Assembly: GCA_902729315.2 (NCBI GenBank)
Contig: LR746264.1
Location: 808,501-872,500, forward strand
Reading direction: 5' to 3'
Source: Spirodela intermedia
Lineage: Eukaryota > Streptophyta > Magnoliopsida > Alismatales > Araceae
DNA length: 64,000 bases
The position numbers were made by a program, and so were the translations under genes. Numbering within the stretch: position 1 is the stretch's first letter; the number at the start of each line of letters is the position of its first letter. The notes beneath the pieces are model-generated. The model was not told the DNA's origin. It worked only from the letters and a program-made list of their open reading frames with translations, and did not search any database. Below, piece after piece: positions 12,386-24,900 of the stretch.

Positions 12386-14037
12386 TCACCTCCTCAAGTG
12401 ACTGACAGCTGTCCGATAAGAGCGGACCAGCAAGCCGACGCCGATCCCAACCCCGAGAGAGATGCCGAGCCCAATTCCAACACCCACCCGGACTCCAGCA
12501 TTGAACCAGGAGAGCTCCACGTCCTCTTCATGGAGGTGTTTCAATCTGTAGTGAAGGCCGTTGATGTCAATGTCTGACTGATCCTCGGTTGTCCAATTGG
12601 TAGAGCCCATGGCTCGCTGTGGAAGATGAGAATCTGATGAGCAAGACGGATGATGGAGAGCTTGGTTCTACGATTTTTGAGGCCAACTTTAATGCTTTTG
12701 TAAGTCGACATGGAAGAATGTAATGGGCCGGGCTTGGCCTGGCAAGGCCCAGCCTGAGCCCAGGAATCTTTTGGCATGGCCCGGTGAAAACCCGAAGAGA
12801 GAGAGAGAGAGAGAGAGAGAGATGAGGGTAGGCCTGTTTTTCATTTTGGGTCTCATTATGAGCCTTAGGTCCGGCGAATACATAAACCAAAACAAAGATA
12901 TAGCTATTATTCCACACAAAATACTCCAATATTACCAAATATTTTGTCATAAACAATGAAAGTTCGATAAAAAAAATCTTAAATAGGAAAATATCCGATC
13001 TTCAGTAAATTTTATCATACAAGTTAAGAAATATGCAAAAGGAAACTAATAGAAAACAGCTAACCGCCTTAAAAAAACTAACGGAGCCAAGAAAATAACC
13101 TTTTATGCAGGGCTACTTAGATGGTATATTCAGAGGAGATAATCACATGAGCTCAAGATGAACTGCACTGGTTAGACACCTCACGTACTATCTTTAAGGA
13201 AATGGAACTAATGTGACCATCCGCAAAGGAACGAATAAAAGGGAATGGAACTGTATCACTCTGAGTGATGGTTCACGAGATACAGGATGTATCAGAAACT
13301 TCAAGCCATAGAAAACTGTCGAGTCAGTGTACCTGTAAAGCCTCAGAGGAACCATCCATCCTCAAGTCAGTCAGATGATTTCCCAGAGTCGAAGCCGGCT
13401 TTGCCTTCTGATCATGTTTTGGTGTGAACCCAAGTTGAAGAGTCTCCGCCAAGATGATGTGTGAGCCAGAGAAGCAACCAGTGACATACACATCCACAGT
13501 TGGTATCTCTGTTTCTAGCCCCATATGTTGCTTCCTCTTCAGGAATGTGACACCAGCGGTCTTTATCTGTAGATGGGTAATGCTCCACTTCTTGCAGCGA
13601 TCTCTTGATTCCCCAATAAATTCATCACTGTTGATGAGCTCCAAGAGCCCAGAAAACAGTATATCGTCTTTGTGACAGATCTCAAATCTCACACTCCCCG
13701 TCATTCTTATCTTATCTGTGCTCACAAATGTAGCTTCCTCGGTTCTCTTATCAGCCCTATCCCTGCGAAGAAGGGAAGAGAGGCTCCCACTGCAACTGTT
13801 GCCACTTCTTCCGTTGACCTCAAGGATAGTGTCAGGGCTCACAGCATAGTGATTGACAGTCAGATGGTCGGGTGTTGACTCCTCGACTTCACAGTTGCTG
13901 ATCCTCATATAGAAGACCCTTAGATCAAACCATGACGATTTCATGGTTTGGTGAAGAGGGTGCTTGATGATCTTCCAATTCTGGGTAGATGGTTCCGGAT
14001 ACATCAAAGGGAGATTCTGACACCCTTCTGTCGACAT
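12386..14037 (-). CDS. At1g01500-like conserved plant protein (2 coding exons)
   Basis: Exons 13333-14037 and 12386-12616 join in frame (GT...AG) into 311 aa starting MSTEGCQNLP. Exon 1 carries the conserved core: IIKHPLHQTMKSSWFDLRVF, then SLLRRDRADKRTEEATFVST, TGSVRFEI and VDVYVTGCFSGSHIILAETL. Exon 2 ends with ELSWFNAGVRVGVGIGLGIS plus a Gly/Val-rich hydrophobic stretch, probably one membrane or amphipathic segment. I recognise this as the family of Arabidopsis At1g01500, often labelled 'erythronate-4-phosphate dehydrogenase family', although no dinucleotide-binding motif is visible and the enzymatic name looks unsupported. Function is unknown. The length fits the family. The frame extends upstream of 14037 without an ATG, and the similarity starts just after the chosen ATG. 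Confidence 0.85.
12795..12822. repeat. (GA)n microsatellite inside the At1g01500-like intron
   Basis: About 14 GA units lie in the 716-bp intron (12617-13332), roughly 180 bp from the 3' splice site; on the gene's strand it reads as CT. Confidence 0.9.
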
Positions 14038-14074
14038 TGAACTATGATCTTCCAATGGATAATCTCTCCCCCTT

Positions 14075-14143
14075 TCACATAAACTTCGGTGGCATGAAAT
14101 GTAAATGAGAAATTGAGGCAGCAGAAACCATGGAGTCCAGCAT
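14075..14143 (-). other. Candidate upstream ORF in the At1g01500-like leader
   Basis: A good 3' splice site (TTGGGTTTGACAG, ending at 14144) would place an ATG at the first base of the leader exon. It opens a 22-codon frame that stops 37 bp before the main ATG. Both use of this site and translation of the uORF are inference. Confidence 0.3.
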
Positions 14144-16295
14144 CTGTCAAACCCAAGAAAATTATTCAATATATGTATCTAGAAATAGCACACGAATTGG
14201 GAAAGCTTTAGAAGAAAATTTCTTTAGAAAAAAATGAAGCAAAAGGATGTGAATGATAGACGGATGTTTGGAGCTCCTCTAAAGGTAAATGAACACATAT
14301 TTAAGAAACGAACTTGTTTTAATGAGAAAGGAGAAGAAAAGCTTGCCTTCCCCAGACCAACCCTCACCCCCTCTACAGAAAGAATGGAAAGCAGAGTATT
14401 TCAGAAAGAAATAAGCGGAACGAATCTAAGATCGAAGCTTAGAAAAGGATGGTCTCAGGACCAAGAGAAGGAGAAGAAAGAGGTGAATGGTGAATCAATA
14501 CAAACAGGGTAAGCCTAAGGCATCGTTTACAGAGCGTAGAAGAAAAAGCCGGGAAATATATCACCTGAAGAGAGGAATAGGACGTTACCCGGTCGATAAG
14601 AAGTAAAAAAGTAAATAAAACATGACTTGGTGAGACACAAAAGATTGGAAAATCCGTCTAGCTGGGTAGGATCATACCGATTAAGAGATTTGAGAGCGTG
14701 AAATCCGGCTTCTAACTCAAGATTTTACGCGAAATTGGGGAGAATACTGGGAATCAGACCAGAGAGGATCGCGTCTTCTCCGCTCTCTTTGGAATAATTT
14801 GTTTTTTCTCGTTCCTTCCACTCGCGATCGGAAATTAGGGCAGAGAATTAGAACAGAAGGAGAAATGCTTCGAATTCCGATAGAACTAGATACCAAGACT
14901 TGGTGTGCATAAACGATGGGAGGCACTACAATCTCACTTCATCCAGCAGCACCACAACGCACATCCTCCTCAACTCCCCAAGGGAATCCAAAACGAGGAG
15001 AGGGTTCCTCCCCCAATCCCTTTCACTCAGCACCAGATATGGACGAACACAGGCCACTCGTCTAAAGAGAGAACCGAATTATGCACTGTTTCCACCCAAT
15101 TGGGGGATATCACGGTGAAGATATCATTTTCTAGACGAAGCAAACCAGCAGACGGAAGCAGATGAGAGGCGGAGGACAGACCGTCGATCCCGATCACAGC
15201 GATCTTCTCAATGGTTTAGATAATCTGCCGTTGGGATCCTACCCAGGGGGCCGGGGAACTTGGTGCCCTTCTTCCACCTGGACCTCTGCACTCTCCGCCT
15301 GCTGTGCTCATGCTTTACAGCAGTGGTCTGTGATGGTGAGGCTCTCTCTCTCTCTCTCTCTTTCTTGACACAGACACTCTTCTGGATCTTATCCCCCGGG
15401 GCCGGAGTCGACGTCAGCGAATCACACGAACCCGAGGTCCTTATATCGGTTAAAGATAACAGGCCCTTATCGGATCTCGGATAAGATCAGGGGTCCAGGT
15501 AAATGCTACGTGGACCTATCGCTCTCTCTCTCTCTCTCTCGCTCTCTCTCTATATCTATCTATCTCCATAAAATACTAAAAAAAAGAAAAGTATGTCAAA
15601 AAGCATCCCACAAAAGGACCAAATCTCTCTCTCTCTCTAATTCAACAGCTGGGTTTTAGGACAGGAGAAGTAACCTGGAGCGGGTAGAAGGAATAGAAGA
15701 GGCCACTTTGGGAAACGACGAAGAAAACGGTGGAAGGAAAACAGCCCGCTTCAGCTGAAACAGCGGCTTCACCCCTCTTTCTCCGTCACCGAGGGAGGGC
15801 AAAGTCTACGTAATATAGAACAAGAAAACAAAGGAGAGAGGATCAGAACCTGATGCATGCCAGGATGAGAGAGAAAGCATGTACAAATCAGAGAGGGAGT
15901 GAGGGAGAGATGCTGCTCAAGTCTGAATAAAGAGGAAATCAAGCAGAAATCTTCATCGATTATAATACCAGCGGAAGATATACTCGGCAACTCTTACCTA
16001 GACTAGAATTTCTACCCATAATAGTAACATCAAAACCTTTTATGCCCAACTTGAACAAGCATTTTATGTGATCAGATCAGACCCTCTGCTTCTTTTTTTT
16101 GAGAATGTGGGTAGTCACAGATGATCATCAGATAACACAGTACAGGCCATACTAGAAACGTTGATCATGCTTAGAGAAAACTGAAATTTAACAAGAGTTT
16201 CTTCCGAACTGCTCAGCGGATGATAGCTCAGGGAGTCTTTCAGCACAAACAGATTCCTACCGGTTCTCTATATATGTTCTGACTAATAGATGAAA
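14144..16295. other. Presumed 5' leader intron, promoter and spacer
   Basis: No conserved protein is seen. CT microsatellites lie at about 15342-15361 and 15522-15555. The segment upstream of 14144 probably contains the leader intron and promoter of the At1g01500-like gene, but I could not fix the transcription start. Confidence 0.4.
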
Positions 16296-16389
16296 AAGAA
16301 GAAGAAGAAGAAGAAGAAGAAGAAGAAGAAGAAGAAGAAGAAGAAGAAGAAGAAGAAGAAGAAGAAGAAGAAGAAGAAGAAGAAGAAGA
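16296..16389. repeat. (GAA)n trinucleotide tract, ~31 units
   Basis: About 93 bp of almost perfect GAA/AGA repeat, all purine on the plus strand. No open gene covers it. Confidence 0.95.
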
Positions 16390-19152
16390 CATCACTAATC
16401 TGTACAGAAATCAAGAAAGAGTCTCTACCAGGATCATGGGATCCACTTCAAAGAATACTGTAAATGATAATTTCAGGCCTCTAGGTTACTTAAAGCAAAA
16501 ACCATCTTTTCCATTAGATGGCACAAAAAGAAAACGTTTGAGATAGCTGCAATCTAAGTGCTTATCCGGAGGCCTTATTATTTTTCCTAACTTATGATAC
16601 TTGCTCCAAAGCTAATCAGTATCCTTTTCAAACAAAGACACACGTACAAGAAAAAAAATCAAACAAATAAATAAAAGCCATGTTCCATATTGATAAGTTC
16701 CCAACACCATCCGGCAATAAATTGGGGCTGGTTGATCCAAGTTCAGATAATCCGCTACGCATTGATGTCCCCAGAAACACGCAATGCTTCCTCCAGGCTG
16801 AATCTCTAACCCTGCTAGGATTAACTTACTATCCCTCCTCACCCACACTGGGTTTGATGCATTCACGAACAAGTCCATTACCAGTTATCTACTCCATAAA
16901 AACTTATCCGAAACGATTATAAATACCCCTACCGGACATCACAAGAAGAAAAGATGGTTTTATCGAGCGAGAAAACAACATCGGATAGCTGCTGACAACA
17001 AAAAATAGTTCCGTGGTTTGAATAGAGAACCCAAACGCTCCATGCGTTACTGAAGTAGAAGGAAGGAAAAATACTCTAGAGTTTTCTGGTTCAAACATCA
17101 AGTATTGAGTGTTACAGCATACAATCCCGTGCACAAAACAGCACCTCGCACTAATTACTGGAAAAGATTAATCTTTGATTGATACCACATGGAAAAAAAG
17201 AACATGGACAAACCGAATAAAAGATTGTCGGATCGAACCCAGGTAACTAAGAGAAACGCAACACTTGCAATAGGCGGTGTATTCCTTAGGAGAGATATAA
17301 GTTGGCATCCGCATAAGTAGACGGTCCAAGAACTACCCTACACAGTTTACAATAGCATTTAAGGAAAAAATAAACATCACAATGACTTCATCTATTGCGA
17401 ATCTATTTGAATCTTAGGTCTCCAAATGTTCCTTGAGAATTGATTGCCTCAAAGGTAGTATGATGGCATTCAATGCAGCAAAGTGGAAGTTAAAACATCC
17501 GAACGCAAACTGAGTCATAATGAGAAAATTGGCAAGAGTAAAGAAAACGCAAGCATATAAAAATACGGTAAAACCAGAAGTTCTGCTGCATAGAAAGATA
17601 AAAAAAATCCTAACGGTTTGGATTCACACACACAATGCACTGTCCAACACAAGAGGAACCCAATAATGAACCATGGACAAGATAAAACAGCAGTCCTGTT
17701 TATTGTGAAAGAATGATAACAGAAAGAAACGTGATCTGATCTCTAAGACAAAACAGATAGATGAGTTGCTTTCCAGGAAATTTCGTTCAGGTATCCACCT
17801 ACATCCAATTTCCTGTTTTACCATTTAGACGCAAGCCCGCTGTCAAATTCAGAGTTGAAATATGGAGTCACATTCATCAGAAAACAAACACCAGGCTTTG
17901 CATCACACAGTGTAACAAAAAAAGGTGAAGTTTTGATAAAAAGGGTGCCAAATTGCGCATGAACAAGACAGCCTCAATGAAAATATAGCCACAGGCAGAA
18001 TCCAAATGCCATCCACCGCAGTGTACTGTCTGTTGAGGATACACTAGATAAAAGATAACACAGTTTGAAATTGACCCTAAAAGTTATTATGTCTTCATTT
18101 TGATCCCCATAAATGTTTATTTCCTTCCCATACAAACAGCAGGTCTTGGTCACAACGGTAAAGCACGTCCTATCATGAAATAAGAAACAAGTTAGGACAT
18201 GGATTAGCTGTGTTGATAAGTTATTTGCAGCTATCAATGGAAATTGCGAGTTGAAGCCTGAAAAAATGTGAACTGATACGAGACAAAACATTGAAGTTTT
18301 TTTAAAAAATTGCTTAAAAAAGAAATGTTGTTGTGGGGATGAGTGGGAAAATCATATAGAATTGAGAATATTTTCCCGAGATAATTAAGTTTTCTTGATG
18401 ATCTGCCTTCACTTTAATATTCAATTCTTTTTCCAGTCAACAGGTGGATAGGCTACACTAAGAGGATTCTCTTAACCATGGCATGGAAGCGAAAAAATAT
18501 CAAGTATGCAAAAAGAAAAAAACTTGGCTACAAGTGAACAAACCTCAATAAGTATATAATCAATTAATGAGTTTATTAGGCTTGAAAATCACCAAAGAAA
18601 CCTAGAACATTCAAATGCAACCGCTCTTCCATGGATCCATTAAATGTGTTAGCACAGAGCAACGTAAAATTGGCTTGTAAGTTTCTGACTCATAGGTAGA
18701 CAACGGAGAAAGGGTTCGCATTAGTATCATAGCCTTTAATAAGAAAGATGCCTGAACACTAGGATTAATCCGAAAGAAAAAAAAAACACTCACAGTTCAT
18801 ATTCCACACATTAAAGCCCTCACTTTTCCTAGCACAAGTCAGATCCCCTTTTTGAGACCTAGGCAAACATTAACATCATCGTAACTATCAGACTACAATA
18901 GTTTAATCCATAAACATAATTAAAGCATCCATAAAACTGGCATTCACGCAACAAAATTCAACCGCGGTAGTTAATCTGCGTTAAAAACCCCTTGTTCTGG
19001 TCTTTGTAACCCAAACGAAAGTCCTCAGGGGTAGCCCAGTAGACATAAACCAGATAAAATTGCTTAAAGAAAACAAAGAACAAATAACGCAGGCCTCAAT
19101 CAACGTGATACTTTCGTAAAAATCAAACGAGACAGGGAGGAGCAAGGAATAC
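16390..19152. other. Spacer and possible 3' region of the NFD6-like gene
   Basis: No independent gene is supported. An 88-codon minus-strand frame at 16612-16878 shows nothing recognisable. The missing last exon of the NFD6-like gene should lie here on the minus strand; one candidate 3' splice site is TTTCATGATAG near 18170, which would add only a few residues before a stop. This choice is weak. Confidence 0.35.
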
Positions 19153-19328
19153 CCTGAGAGAGCCAGCTCCAGCATGACGAATCCACGGCAATGAAGGACT
19201 TAAGCCGGGCCGACGCGATGGCACTGTGAAGAGGCATCAAGGATTCCACGGTTTCCAGAGCAGCACATGTTGACCTGAAGGGCGCACAGAATGCGCGGAG
19301 GGAAATCAAGTTAGATCCAGGAAATTCG

Positions 19329-19380
<52 letters not shown>

Positions 19381-19502
19381 CCAGACCTTGAGATGAGAGG
19401 AGGGCCTCGCTTCTGTGGGAGGGCCTTCGGAAGAACGCTCTTGGTGCGTGACAAGACGGATCTGGCGGTGGCCACGGCGGCGGACCTGGACAGAGACGCC
19501 AT
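19153..19502 (-). CDS. NFD6-like: NUCLEAR FUSION DEFECTIVE 6-like small organelle protein (partial)
   Basis: Exon 1 (19387-19502) starts MASLSRSAAVATARSVLS, an Arg/Ser/Ala-rich presequence typical of mitochondrial or plastid import. Exon 2 (19153-19274) joins in frame (phase 2) and reads STCAALETVESLMPLHSAIA followed by SARLKSFIAVDS and SWLSQG. The block V-SLMPLHSA-A-ARL-S is the hallmark of the NFD6 family. Arabidopsis NFD6 acts in the female gametophyte and affects nuclear fusion. The predicted gene continues past the donor after 'LSQ G' (GTATT at 19152); the terminal exon is not identified. If that intron is retained, the frame adds GIPCSSLSRLIF and stops shortly after. Family members commonly have variable 3' ends, so alternative splicing is plausible. 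Confidence 0.75.
19332..19379. repeat. (GA)n microsatellite in the first intron of the NFD6-like gene
   Basis: About 24 GA units. On the gene's strand it is a CT tract starting ~8 bases after the 5' splice site and filling much of the 112-bp intron. Confidence 0.95.
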
Positions 19503-21976
19503 CGTCGAGCGAGATGGCTGCCTGAGAAGGAAAAACCTCCAGCATAAACCCTATTTGGGAGGCGGATCGGATCGTACGCAGTATTCGGTGACTCGGACGA
19601 GTTGGTCGTCTAGGACTCGCGGCTTCAATTGTTCTATTAATGTATAATTATGAAAATCCTAAATAAATCCGCCTTGTTTAGGTGGCATTAACAAGCTCTT
19701 TGTCATCATATTTTTCAGATTTAACTAATTAAATAAACATGAAGTTTTTTAGTAGACCACACTTGCTACTTCGATTTTATTATTTTAATTTAAATAATTG
19801 AAAATTAAGATGAATTACTATCGGCACATAACATCAAGATCACAACGATGCATGTTCACATTAAATTATTTGAAAATTAGTACTTATGTACAACCTAATA
19901 TATACATCAATAACAAGTCAACGAGTTAATATATGGGAATTAACTTCATCAAATAATTGTTTAAATAATAATGATAGAAGATAAATTAGCAACTAACATG
20001 ATAGTGGAATTAATTTATATATTGTGGGAATCAAGACAACTAAATAGCAAAGTTGACTCACCCTACCATGCAGTCTAATATTGTATCAAGATTGTGACAA
20101 GGATCTGAAATAGACCAATTCATGTATCCACTCTTTTTCTTACTCCATGAGGTGACCATGATAAGATGAATAGGACATGTTTGAAGCTAATTAAATGATT
20201 TTTTCTATTTTTTTATTTTTTATTACCTACGTATCAAGATGTTGCTTAAAATGTATGATAACGTTATCATCTCAAATATATTAAGATATTTGAAATGATA
20301 AAGTTATTTCAAGAGTGTTTAAACCCTTTTTTTACTCATAAATTCATACAATAAATACTATATTATTACTTATTATGGGAAGAATACAGAAAATTACCAT
20401 TAATATGTTACAAATGACTTTAGAACTTTATTTTGACAACTCTAGTTTATAATTTACTGTCTAATAATCATGCTGAGGGATTTGTAAATGCTAGTATTGT
20501 TTGCCATTTTTCATCAATTTATGAACTATAGATTTGATCTTCATGGCAGCCGCATACAACCCTTATGAAATTATTTTCTACCAAGTTCCACTTTAAGAGA
20601 AACCTAATTTCATGGCCCTAATTCACTTCAACATGTGATATGTCACTAGAGTACCATACTTTCACAATACCTTTGTGTTTATTAGAAGGGGATTAACTTC
20701 TCATTAAAAAAGTCAACTACTACAATAATAATAGATTATGTTGATATAAGTGGGTCACATGAGGAGCTAAGCTGGGAGAGATAAATTTGACCTTTTTTGT
20801 CAATTTCTAGTCATAACTTGTCAAGTGAGTCAACTCAATTTAATAAAAAAATAAAAATGAAGACCAAGATTTGTAGTGGATCAGACTATCCTTTCTACCT
20901 ATTATAAGACTATTTGAAAGGATGTGTATTCTCCATTTCAATGTACATCTGTTGAACATCATGATATTAGGATTGCCTTACGCTAGTGAAAACTTGCTAG
21001 TTTCTTTTTGGATAATATTCATTGACCTATATTATTAGTACGTTAATCACTAAGGCATCAGATCTCCCCTTGATATAGTTGGCAACTCTAAATGAGCATA
21101 ATATTTGGCACTCAACACCAGCTTGTCCTTTTAGATTGATAAATATAAATATCTATAAAAATATATTTTTCCATCATAATTTTATGAACCCTTGTAATAA
21201 ATGAAAGTTAAAACACTCACAAATGGTCTAAAAATGAATGGAGGTAGAAATATAATTATTGTTTAAATAGTTTCCTTTCAATCCTTCAATCAATCTATGG
21301 ACATAGATATGAAAATTTTAGAGCATTTTAGTAGTAGAAAATGAATTGTGTTTAAGCATACTCACTAAATTCTCAATAATGCAACTAAGAATGTCCTTTA
21401 CTACATCACCATACTTTACAACATTCCTTACAAGGTAAGTCAACCCCCTGTGGTCAAGTCTTTGTACAACCTTTTGGCCGTAGATTAGTACATAAGTATA
21501 GTATTCTTTTACGTGCATTCTAAAATTAATGATATGATGATTATTTCATTATGATAATCTCAGTGTGGGGCTAACCACAGCTTTTAAACCCGTCAGCTAA
21601 ACAATCAGGGTTCATAAGACTTTCAGATAGAGTTGACTCACTTATACTCACTTGCCATTATTCTGAGACAAGATCTTCATGGGGATCATCTCAGTCGAAT
21701 TATAAAGAACTCTGAATAATTCTACGGCACTCGGATTCTCCTTTCTGATCTTCCTAAAGGCCACAAAGCCGGAAAGAACTTGCCATGTGTAGCTAATCCC
21801 ACCCCACGCCGCCTTTGATTCTTGTCTCCACTGTATATCCTCCGAAGGACTGGATGGTCGGAGGGATCAATCAATCAATACACAATTGGAACTGAATTTC
21901 TGTACGCAGTGAGGGGTAGATTGATCAATCGATCGATCCTCTGGGTTTTCTCTGTCTTCTATCGCCGCCGCTAAAT
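19503..21976. other. Intergenic spacer
   Basis: The first ~120 bp are GC-rich and form the likely upstream region of the NFD6-like gene. The rest is AT-rich without recognisable coding sequence. An isolated 66-codon frame at 21318-21518 (minus) has no recognisable content. Confidence 0.5.
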
Positions 21977-24900
21977 TCACGGCGGAGGACTGGGCAGGTC
22001 GTCGTGGTGGCAGTCGCCGGTGGTGGGCTCCGGGAAGATCTCCTTCGAGGGCTTCCCGCGGGAGAAGGAACGATCGCCGGGGCTCTCTAGCTTCAGCCCC
22101 GCCGCCGGCTCCCTCGCGCTGGGGGCAGAGGTGATGTCGGAGGAGCTGTGCCGCCAGCTGCCAAAGAGGGTGGCGTTCCAGGAGCCCCTGGAGGAGCCGA
22201 CCCGTAGGCGGGCAGAGCCGCCACCACTATGGTCCTCCCTCACCACCTTCAATGGGCTCTCCAGTGCCCGCAGGATATGCTTGGCCAGCGGCCGCTTTGA
22301 TGGCCTGGGATTCATGCAGGACTTGGCAACAATCGCCATGGCCCAGACCTCCTCCAGCAGGTCATCGTCCACAATCAGTGATGGGTCAACGATCTTCGCC
22401 ACGAGCTCCCTCTCATGGACACTGATGCAGGAGAGCGTCCTCTCCAGCCAGTCACCATCGGCGATGTCGTCGGAGCTGCTGACCCCGAGCTCACCGGTGA
22501 CCAGCTCGAGCAGCACCTTCCCCAGGCAGTAGACGTCGTAGGCGCATGAGACCGGCGCTGAGCCTGGATATTGACCGAGCACAAAGATGAGTCAGAGTTA
22601 GAGTCAGAGTCTCTTCACACCAGGGTCAACGGGAGAGGTCAACGCTAGGTCTATTTTCTCTCTGGGCTTTGATTTGAGGTCCGAAAACCGCAAGGAAAAG
22701 GTGGGCGAGGCATACTCACACAATCGGTTCGTCAACGTACCTGAAGTGCCTTGATCAGGGGCCCTGCGCATCAGGATAAGAAAGAGATGGATTAATTCCA
22801 AATGAAACTTACCAAATTGCAGGGATTATATGCATATAAATGTCATATAGATCAAGAAAAATGTCACAGCATGAGACAATTTCGCAAGACCACAGTGAAA
22901 TTCTACAATCACGGGACCAAAATACCAATAAATAAAAAAACCAATCTAGTAATAAAATCTGGGTCGATTAATATCACCGGATCACTTACTTACGAAGGAA
23001 CCGAGAGAGGATATTCTGGTGGGCATCGCCTTCTTGGTGGCACACTTCACTCAGGCTACCAACCCGGACTTCAAATTTGTCGTCCAGAAGAATGCTGCTT
23101 GCTCGGATATCTCTAGAATTATTCACATAAATGACTCAGCAAACGGCAAAAAAAAAAAAAGGGAAAAAACTTTAATACATTCTTATTTCAGAAAATGGGT
23201 TGCAAATGAATGCTAATGAACTGCTTAAGACGACAAAGATCAAATGGGTTGCAGATGAATGCTCAGAAAGTTAATACCTGTGGACAAATGGAGGACTGCA
23301 CTCGTGATGCAGATAGCACAGAGCCTCGGCGATCCCAATGGCGATCTTCATTCGCGTGATCCAGTCCAGTGACTGCAGACCGTCTTCCTCCATCGCTGAT
23401 TTCCAGTGGAGAGAAGTAGAGAGATCGCCATTCGGGGTGAACTTGTAGACGAGGATCTTCTCGTCGTCCTTCTCCAGGCAGCGTCCCAGAAAGGGGACCA
23501 GTCTGGTGTGGGAAGCCTTCGAGAAGAAATCCAGCTCGATCTGATGAACGTCCTTCTTGGAAACCTTCAGGTCGATCCTCTTCACGACCACCGGAGCGCC
23601 GCCTTCCAGGGTGCCCCGGTAGAGATCTCCTGAATGCCCACGTTTCATCAGATTTGACTCGCTGAAGTTGGAAGTAGCCCGGAGGATCTGCTCGTAGGTG
23701 AAGGAGGTCCCAGTGGTGGAGAAACCTGCAGAGATTCCAGGCCCAGCTCCGGCATAAGCGGCGTCGTCGGCGACCTTTTTCTGATCAGCAGTGGCAGCTC
23801 TGAGCCTCATCAGGCAGCAGAGAACCATCACAACCAGGACGATCCCAAGAGCGACGCCGCCAAGAACCCCTGCAAGTATATACTTGAGGTGCACATTCCT
23901 CCTCCGGCGGGGGAACTCTCCATCTGAGTTGGTGCCGTTGACTCCATCATATGCCAGCCCCCTCTCGGCATAGAATTCGGCGCACGTGGTCGAGCTTCTC
24001 TGGCGGGAAGTATCGCTGAAGCAATTCAGCTCGAAAGAAGCGTTGACGCCGAGGGGTGCCTGGCCCTGGAAATAGTTGTCGGAGATATCCACAACGTCAA
24101 ACCTCTTGAGAAGGCTCCCTTCTCCGATGGGTATGGACCCAAAGAAAGAATTGTGGGAAATGTTGAAGAACCCGGACCCGGCTTTGAAGTCAACCACCAA
24201 ACCTGGCAGGCGGCCGCTGAAGTTGTTGTAGGAGGCATCGAGGAGACGAAGATCGGAGAGGGTCCACAGAGAAGACGGCAATGTTTCAGAGAAATTGTTG
24301 TTGTTTAGATAGAGAGACTGGAGCTTGCGGAGGCTCCGGAAGAGGCTATCAGGGAGAGCATCGGAGAGGGAGTTCCTGCTTACGTCCAGTACCAGCAGGC
24401 TTTGCAGATTCTTCAGTTCCTCTGGGATCCTTCCGCTGAGAGAATTCCGACTGAGATCAAGGGTAACCAGCGAGGAGAGATCTCCGAGTTCAGCTGGTAC
24501 TGCTCCGGCGAGGCTGTTGTTGGAAGCTCGCAGGGTTACCAGTTTCGACAGCTTCCCAATCTCCGGCGGAATGGGGCCGGCGAGGAAGTTACCGGAGAGC
24601 TCGAGGAAGGTGAGTCCAGCGAGTGAACCGAGGGTCGCCGGTATTGACCCTGTAAGCGCATTGCCGGAGAGATCCAGGACGGTGAGATTGGAGAGGTCGC
24701 CGATCGTCGGAGGGATGCGCCCAGTTAGCAGGTTGCCGGAGACGTACAGGGAGCTGAGCGCCGCCGCGTTGCCCAGAGAGGAGGGAATGGAACCGGAAAT
24801 GGAGCAATGGCGGAGGTCGAGGACGGAGAGGGAGGGTGGGAGACGGGGGCCGAACCAGTCCGGGAAGGGACCCGGCAAGGCGAACCCGGAGGCGTTGAAT

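Noticed and set aside
16612-16878. 88-codon minus-strand frame as a gene or NFD6 exon
   Set aside because: No recognisable domain and no convincing splice link to the NFD6-like exons.
21925-21945. GATCAATCGATCGATC palindromic cluster as an operator or origin
   Set aside because: A short simple repeat of GATC/CGAT with no supporting context.
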